Shown here piece after piece: positions 57,651 to 64,000 of a DNA stretch of 64,000 nt. This stretch comes from Anastrepha obliqua. Its lineage: Eukaryota; Arthropoda; Insecta; Diptera; Tephritidae. How positions within the stretch are numbered: position 1 is the stretch's first letter; every line of letters starts with the position of its first letter. The notes below the pieces were generated by a model. It saw only the letters and a list, made by a program, of their open reading frames with translations. It was not told the DNA's origin and ran no database searches. Location: positions 72,852,001-72,916,000 of the forward strand of contig NC_072895.1 in NCBI RefSeq assembly GCF_027943255.1. The letters run 5' to 3'. Made by a program: the position numbers and the translations under genes.

Positions 57651-58325
57651 TAATATACCTGTATATAAATATAATATCCTCCTTATAACAATCTCTAAAC
57701 ACACCGCATATGTATGTATTATGTGTCTAAAGTTTAAACAATTCGTAAATATGTTTGTTCGCGTAAGTGATAATTTTCAATAATTATGACAAAGTTCTAA
57801 TTTTTTGGTTTGCGTAAGCAAGAAACTTGCAGAGTAACATACGAGGGCTGTATGTAGCTGCTTAGAAAATTTGTATTACCAAAAGTTTAACAGCAAGAAA
57901 AGTATGTGATTGCAACAACTGATTATATGTTAAGAAAATAAACTAATTGACTTTTAAAATTGTAAGGTCTGAAATAATTAAAGCCAACAAATTAATATAC
58001 AAAAAGTCAGTCAACTGCACGTGAAACTTGCTAGTATTTGCAAATTTTATTTTCTTGTTTTAGTGCGAACAGAAGACTACGCTAATAAATTTGATTAATT
58101 AATTATCATAAATTATCGGAATTTAGCCTCCGATTTACCAAAAAACTAGCAAGGAAAGAAGAAATCCAGAGAGAGTGTGACATGTAATTTTGAGGAGAGG
58201 CCGCAAATTCATGCTAGAAAAGGTAATATTTTCAAGAATTAGCTTCCTCCCTCCTAGTGTTGATAAATCTAGTTACCATTTGAGCTAATAACAAATTGGC
58301 CTTAAGAATTTTAAAGTGCGAAATA
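57651..58325. other. no gene seen
   Basis: AT-rich non-coding sequence. A bare ATG-TTT-GTT-CGC followed by GTAAGT at 57762 is too short to call. Confidence 0.4.
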
Positions 58326-59045
58326 TGGTATGGTAATAAGTTTCCGTCCTTTCTTAGCCAAAGTTACGAACTATTTAGACAATTACATAATACATGATAT
58401 TATGCGAAGTATGTGCCATTGGAAACAAAAACCTTTTCTTATCTTTCAAACAGCATACGGATTGACGAAAAATTCGAGTTCCATTGATTAGATCCATTCA
58501 TTGAGCTCTCCAATAAGGGCTGACTGCATTGATCGGAACAGATGGTGACACGAAGGGGCACTGTCTGGGGAATGCCGCGGGTGGGGCAAGATTTCCCAAT
58601 TAAGTCCCTCTAAATATTTCTGAACCGATTTACCAACGTGTGGCCTGGAGTTGTCATGCAGCAAAATCATTTTGTCATGTCTACCGTCACATTCCGACCG
58701 CTTTTCTTTGAAAGCTCGATTCAAACGCATTAGCTGCAATCGATAACGATCGCCAGTGATTGTTTCAGATGGTTAAAGGAGTTCATAATAGATGACACCC
58801 TTCTGATCCCACCAAATACACAACATAACCTTTGAAGCATGAATATTTTTTGAAGCGAAACTTGTTAGGCGTCGATAGACGAGCGAGAATGGTGAGTAAA
58901 ATTTTAAGGTCATGCAACATTTTGGGCATTTTCGTTTCGCGAGAGAGAAAAAAGACATAACGTAGAGGAAAAGAAGAGAGAAAGCTATACCTTACCGGCA
59001 GCAGCGACACCTCTTTTAGGAGGGCGGAAACTTATTCCCATACCC
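58326..59045 (-). mobile_element. mariner (DD34D) element, partial
   Basis: Ends GGTATGGTAATAAGTTTCCG and, in reverse at the right, GGTATGGGAATAAGTTTCCG. On the - strand 58739-58488 encodes the catalytic region (DKMILLHDNSRPHVGKSVQK, then YLEGLNWEILPHPRHSPDSA, HHLF). The SPD motif carries Asp, and the usual APSDYHLF is altered to APSCHHLF. The N-terminal half is deleted or scrambled. Confidence 0.85.
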
Positions 59046-59147
59046 ATACAGTAAAATTTAATACGCATGAAGTAAATACTCTTATTTATTTTTTTTGTTT
59101 ATTAATGTGATCCACTTACCACTTTTGAAGTTAACCAGTTCATGCAA

Positions 59148-60040
59148 CTTCGACAGTTTGCTCTCCTTTTCTGCACACACAACCGCTATTGCCACTAAAG
59201 TACAGAATCGCAACAAAGCCCTCAAATCGTTTGCCGCCAGCACTTGGGCAAAGACAAAGAAATGTTGCTATCGACTTTTAAGGCAATAGGCCGACCGGTT
59301 CTAAACTATGCTGCACCTTTCTGGCCGCCTAGAACCAGTGATTCGCAGTGGACGAAGTTACAGACCTGCCAAAACACAGTCATAAGGACTGCGACAGGAA
59401 GTGTACTGATGTCCCCAATACAACATCTTCATGACGGGGCCCATATGCTCACTATGAAGGAGCATAATAAACTGCTCACCAAGCAGTTCCTGTTAGGGTG
59501 TTACCGCAGGTCTCACCCATACAGACACTTGCTTGAGCCTGAGCCACCTCCCAGGTATGTCAGGAGGCACTTCCTTAATTACGCGGACGAGATCCAGGAC
59601 AAAACAATCCGACAACTACTGAATCGGACAGTGTACAGACAGACCCTTAAGCTCCCGACTCACGAATGCCGTCATCGGAGTACAACTACCACCCATCGCA
59701 GACGAAGAGCTCCAACTTCCTCCGAGAGTCTCGCGTAACCTTAGCACAACTACGTTCTGGATACTGTAGCAGGTTAAACTCCTACTTATCTAGAATCGAC
59801 CCCGACATACTAAACATATGTCCGGCATGTGAAGGCACCCCGCACGACACTAACCACCTTTTCTCATGCCCCATCAAACCCACTCATCTAACACCCCTCT
59901 CCCTCTGGACGCTACCTGTCGAAACAACAAGTTTCCTGGGCCTATCGTTAGATGAGTTAGACGAAGACGGCCGGTGATTACACTACACTGACAGAGCAAA
60001 GTTACTGCTACAAAAACAACAACAAATAATATTCGATATT
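59148..60040 (+). pseudogene. Jockey-like non-LTR retrotransposon, 5'-truncated copy
   Basis: Encodes only the C-terminal portion: FKAIGRPVLNYAAPFWPPRT, LTMKEHNKLLTKQFLLGCYR, then after a frameshift near 59670 TLAQLRSGYCSRLNSYLSRI and CPACEGTPHDTNHLFSCP (a C-x2-C...H...C knuckle). It stops at 59977. The 3' UTR ends TACAAAAACAACAACAAAT. Closely related to 32000-32775 in the window but less damaged; probably a younger, classic 5'-truncated insertion. Confidence 0.88.
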
Positions 60041-60349
60041 TGAAGTAGATCAATAAAATTTTAATAGTTAAATTAACGCATTTAATAATGAATTCATTTC
60101 AATAGTTTGCTCACTGGATTTGTATTTTTTCTTACTTTCTTCACTTAAAAAAAATATTTTGTACGCTGCAGCTCATTTGTCCTTTAGTCACTTTATATAA
60201 TTAAAAGGTGGCCATTTTTTTATAATTACAAAAATAAATTTTCAAAATAACTACATATGTACACACATACAAACAAAAACTTACTTAATTATTAACTTTC
60301 CAAATAATTAGAATAAATAAAATAAAATTTTCTTTAGGCATTTTTAATT

Positions 60350-62135
60350 CTATAAAAGTTGTTTCAACGCCGCGAAGAAACCAAAGTTAATAAACCCCAA
60401 GTATACATAAAAAATATTCAATTTGAATATTTCCCATTTCTCACGTATCAATAGCCTCAGAGCTCTCCAGCGTGTTGATTTGAGTGATTTTTGCTCATTG
60501 AAGGTCGAATGTACACAACATTTAGACATAACCCAGAAGGCAGTCATGCGATTTTGTGTACGTAGCGTAGCCTCAATGCCTCGGATAAGATCGTTAGTCT
60601 TAAGTATGAGCAACATCTGACGATCAACTTGAGCCAACACATCCGCTATGTGCGGTAGTACGAGCGAGGTGTTGTCTTGTAGCGTAGTTTTCTAAGTGAC
60701 GCAGAAAGTCAGTTATTAGTATTTAAAAAAAGTTAACAATTACACCTCTACTCACCAAGGCACATTAAACAGGTAGCAATTTTGAGTTTTTTCTATTTAT
60801 TTGGTCTCTAAATTTCCAAATTTTGTTTAATTATATTTTATAGACTATGGACTAAAAGCAAAAACAAAATCCATTGTTCTTGTTGCTTTTGCTACTGCCA
60901 TTACCTGTTTAATGTGCCTTGCCACTCACCTCTTCTTTGGTGTACTTGACTCTGTTGATGCCTTGGATAAGTGTCTCCCAGGGCCGCCCCGTTACCATGC
61001 ACGCAAATAATCCATACAAATCACCTTTAATGCCCAAATTCTGACTATGCACACGCATCGCCTGGCGATCAACATTCAATATACTGAGCCAAAGCTTTGA
61101 GTACTCATACCGGAATTTATCAGTCAGATTCGCGTAGAGACCATGATCCAATAATATGATTTCTACTTCACCCTTTGGACTCTTATGCACAAGTATGTTT
61201 CCTGGATGTGGATCACTGTGCACGAAACCAGTCGTGAATATCATTTCCGAATACAGTTGGCCAATTTTGTTCGACACAGTAAATGGATCGATTTTGTGTT
61301 TCTTAATGTAATCGAGATCGTTCACCTGTCCACCTTCAAGGTACTCCATAACTAATATACGCGGTGAGCTAAGTTCCCAATAGATTTTTGGCACACGTAA
61401 CCATGTATATTTCTGAAATTGTTTTGCTACTTTCTCTGCATTTTTGCCCTCATTGAGAAAATCAAGTTCGACGGGTAAATTCTTCTTGCTTTCATCAACT
61501 AGCCATTGTATTTTGAAGTCGGGAAAAATGCGTTCCATTATTTTCACCAACAATTCCATCGTCTTCATATCGACACGAGAATTTCCCTTCACATACGGAT
61601 GCTGTACTTTGACAGCAACTACCTCGCCAGTTTTTAGTGTGGCCTTATGTACTTGGGCAAGCGAAGCCGTGCCAAGTGGGTTTGGTTCAAATGACTCGAA
61701 AATTTCGTCCGGGTTTCGTTTCAAATCTTGACGGATGACTTTGTATAGATCTTCGACGGGATTTTGTGGCGCATTTGAGTGGAGTATTTTCATTGTTTGT
61801 ACAAATTCTTTGGGGAGTAAATAATCCAACGCACCAACATGTTGACCAGTTTTTATATAAACCCCCTTATTAATACAGATGAGGTCTAGCAGCTTTTGGG
61901 CAGCTATTTTATGTACACGACTTTTTTCCGCTTTGTACTCGGGCGAGGTTTTGTCCCATTCACGATAATACAGTTCGCGTTTGTAAGTGAGTGCCACATC
62001 GAAAACGGTAATTGCTGAACGACCGAGACGCACAATACCCAAGGAATTGACATCATAGTCGTTGGTGTGTAGACTGAGACCAGTACTGATGACGCCAGCG
62101 CCAATGATGCTGTATGAAAGGACACGTCGAAACAT
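60350..62135 (-). CDS. Adck1: aarF-domain (ADCK1-like) mitochondrial kinase
   Basis: Member of the ABC1/ADCK/COQ8 atypical kinase family; ADCK1 proteins act in mitochondria in membrane or coenzyme Q/lipid homeostasis (family knowledge). Exon 1, 62135-60930 (402 codons); 238-nt intron (donor GAG|GTGAGT); exon 2, 60691-60350; total 515 residues, usual ADCK1 size. Visible: hydrophobic N-terminus (MFRRVLSYSIIGAGVIST), likely mitochondrial targeting or anchoring; KTGQ (family KxGQ motif) near residue 95; GTASLAQVHKA replacing the Gly-rich loop; VAVKVQHP (ATP-binding Lys); SDPHPGNILV catalytic loop; DHGL in place of DFG. C-terminus has a hydrophobic tail (FYVYLGFINFGFF). ADCK5 is a less likely alternative. 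No other gene is close. Confidence 0.92.
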
Positions 62136-63690
62136 TTATGGCACACTTGTTTTGTTTTTTGTTGACTTATTTGGAAGAGCAGTTGTGGTGTAATGTTCGA
62201 AGGATTATAAATGTTGTAGCTGTAATTTGGGAGAAAGGAACAATTAATGCGATATGAAAAATATATAGAGTGCAGATGACAGAGGAGTACATAGGTTGTT
62301 AGGTGGGTGGTGACTGTGCGTGGGTATTAACTGCTGCTTGTGGCGTACTCAGGTGAAAAATGTTTGTTTATCATTTCACTGAATATTAATGTTTTCACAT
62401 TTTCTGTATAAGAGAAGAGCTAAAAATAACATCATTCTGGAGTGAGCCTGTTAAGCACATAAATGAAAGAAATTATACATACATACGCACACTCACATAC
62501 ACAATAGTTTTTATTAAACTATTCACCTTATTAAAAAAATGGATTTAATTGACTTTATTTAATTATATGTTATTTTCACATATAAAGATTTATACAGAAT
62601 CTAACATCTACATACATATTTTAATTTTAATACGTGTGCGAACCAAGGGCACCGGCCTCTTTGCCTAATTTCAGATGCGAAAGATTAAATAAAAAACGTG
62701 TTTTATTTAAAATCGATCTCCCTCGGACATACATATGTAAATACATGCATCTAAGTGCATTTCCCATCCGATCGGCAAATTCCATCAATAGTGACTCTTA
62801 AAATACTTATACTATGTGGGTATATTGAACAACGATTGTGCTTTGAATTCGAAATAAGGTTGAGAAAAAATCCTACATCATTACCTTAACCATGATTTAC
62901 GAACCTAATAGTGTTCTGGTGGAAAGGGGAGGGTCTCCGATTGGAAAGCTCGAAGTGAAATGATGATCAGTGAATAAATACTTCGAAACTCACTCACTGC
63001 TATCACTCGGCTTACTGCCACTGGTCTTAAAAATGCTAGACCGTAATTTATTCTAGAAATAACAGAAAAGAAGTCATGTTGCATGTAATTCATGAAGTAA
63101 CATTTGCATGGGAATTTATTTGAGGCTCACAAAATAAAAATGCGAAAACTAAATATTTGGAGACCTCAAAAACAGTTCTAATCATTTTGAATCAATGATA
63201 AAGTAACGACAAATAAATAAAATAAAAGATTAACAGATAATCGTATATGTACATTTTTATGGCAATATTATGCTGTAAATCACTTCTTTCTAATATCGGA
63301 CAATAGCTCCCGTTAAGTTTTTTAATGTTTCTTCTTACCATGTTTTATTCGAAATGCATATTATTGTGGTGGACAAGGAAATAGCGCAGTTCTCTTTCAA
63401 TCATTAGTTAAGATTATTAAAGATAATTTTTTCGGTAAATTCTTATTTTTTATAATTGCAAATTCTTATATAATTGCGTCCTTTAAAATCGTTATTGGGC
63501 AGCAAAATAGGAAGAGGGCCTCACTGCTCACTTGAAAGGAAAACATTATTTGGGACCTTTAAGAAGTGTGGTTCTTTAAAGTCCACTCGAGCGATAACGC
63601 TGGAAATAAATGAGAAATGTAGCTTGAATATATCAGGCAGACTTGTTTGAAGACACCTTAATAAAAAAAAACGTATGGGCGTATCAGCAA
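62136..63690. other. no gene seen; 5' region of the ADCK1-like gene
   Basis: AT-rich non-coding sequence upstream of the - strand start codon. No open frame with recognisable content and no repeat copy. Confidence 0.5.
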
Positions 63691-63860
63691 AAATAAACCG
63701 CTACTGTTGACAAAAATTATTTCCACGACAGTCGGTTCTACATTACCGAAACGACCCGGATTTATATCCGGCCAAGGACTGTCACTCCAGCAGCATTCGC
63801 CGTATGTAAGTATGAGGAATGTTTATGCTGCTACAACAACAACAACAAAAATTATCCGGC
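63690..63860 (+). mobile_element. non-LTR retrotransposon 3' UTR fragment
   Basis: TTCTACATTACCGAAACGAC, TCCGGCCAAGGACTGTCACT and GTTTATGCTGCTACAACAAC with a (CAA)n end. This is the 3' UTR and tail style of Jockey-like elements; no coding part remains. Confidence 0.6.
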
Positions 63861-64000
63861 ACGTTTGCCTTTCGCAAATTGCCCATAGAAGCAAAGTTGT
63901 AAAATTCTGGAAAGAATACCTTTTACGGGCGAAAAACTAAAATTAATCTGACTGGCCCTGATGGGAGGACTTTTATTCATCGTAAAAAACCCAAGAGTTC

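Noticed and set aside
57745..57765. ATG plus three codons before GTAAGT as another alternative first exon
   Set aside because: Too short to encode a membrane segment and no similar case nearby.

Overview
The window is eukaryotic and almost certainly from a higher dipteran fly. It is AT-rich, its genes have short GT-AG introns (about 50-60 nt), and the recognisable proteins are fly-like (CCS, ADCK1). The mix of mariner/Tc1, Tigger, Helitron, Jockey/R1-type and tRNA-derived SINE sequences, with many TATGTACATA-type microsatellites, suggests a tephritid fruit fly; that placement is inference. No rRNA or tRNA gene, CRISPR array or bacterial-type operon is present.

Only three conventional genes are clear. 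They are Ccs, the copper chaperone for superoxide dismutase (25.77-26.67 kb, +); a convergent eight-exon gene of unknown identity lacking its 5' exons here (27.13-28.81 kb, -); and an ADCK1-type mitochondrial atypical kinase (60.35-62.14 kb, -).

The most interesting part is dispersed on the + strand. A terminal exon at 20.84-21.32 kb encodes a 158-residue tail with LPTY and PPYS (LPxY/PPxY) motifs and needs one donated base at its 5' edge. Upstream at 6.04 and 9.27 kb (perhaps also 14.91 kb) lie short exons, each encoding a different single membrane segment; the first two end in exactly that phase. Downstream, at 38.69/44.78, 49.26/49.54 and 54.94/55.26 kb, there are further membrane-segment exons, each followed by a very small exon with a phase 0 to phase 1 pattern. 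I read this as one or two genes that swap short ectodomain/membrane modules onto a WW-binding cytoplasmic tail. The downstream set would need a second tail exon beyond 64 kb.

Nearly everything else is transposon. From left to right: SINE; Tc1-like; mariner; mariner fragment; SINE; non-LTR RT (7-8.2 kb); degenerate mariner; Tc1-like copies (11.1 and 13.8 kb); Helitron (16.7-17.8); a TTA-flanked DNA transposon with unknown cargo (18.5-20.1); SINEs; Tigger (23.3-25.3); R1/Jockey fragments (29.9-32.8); a MITE (33.5-34.1); a second Tigger (35.0-36.7); SINE; a Helitron with a 120-bp tandem expansion (39.5-41.8); Tc1-like (42.3-43.5); a piggyBac remnant; a foldback element (45.6-46.2); Helitron helicase plus MITE (46.5-47.4); mariner (50.5-51.3); a palindromic TTAA element (53.3-54.0); a Tc1-like element carrying a Helentron (55.5-57.4); mariner (58.3-59.0); and a Jockey-like copy (59.1-60.0). 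Most are internally deleted or broken.
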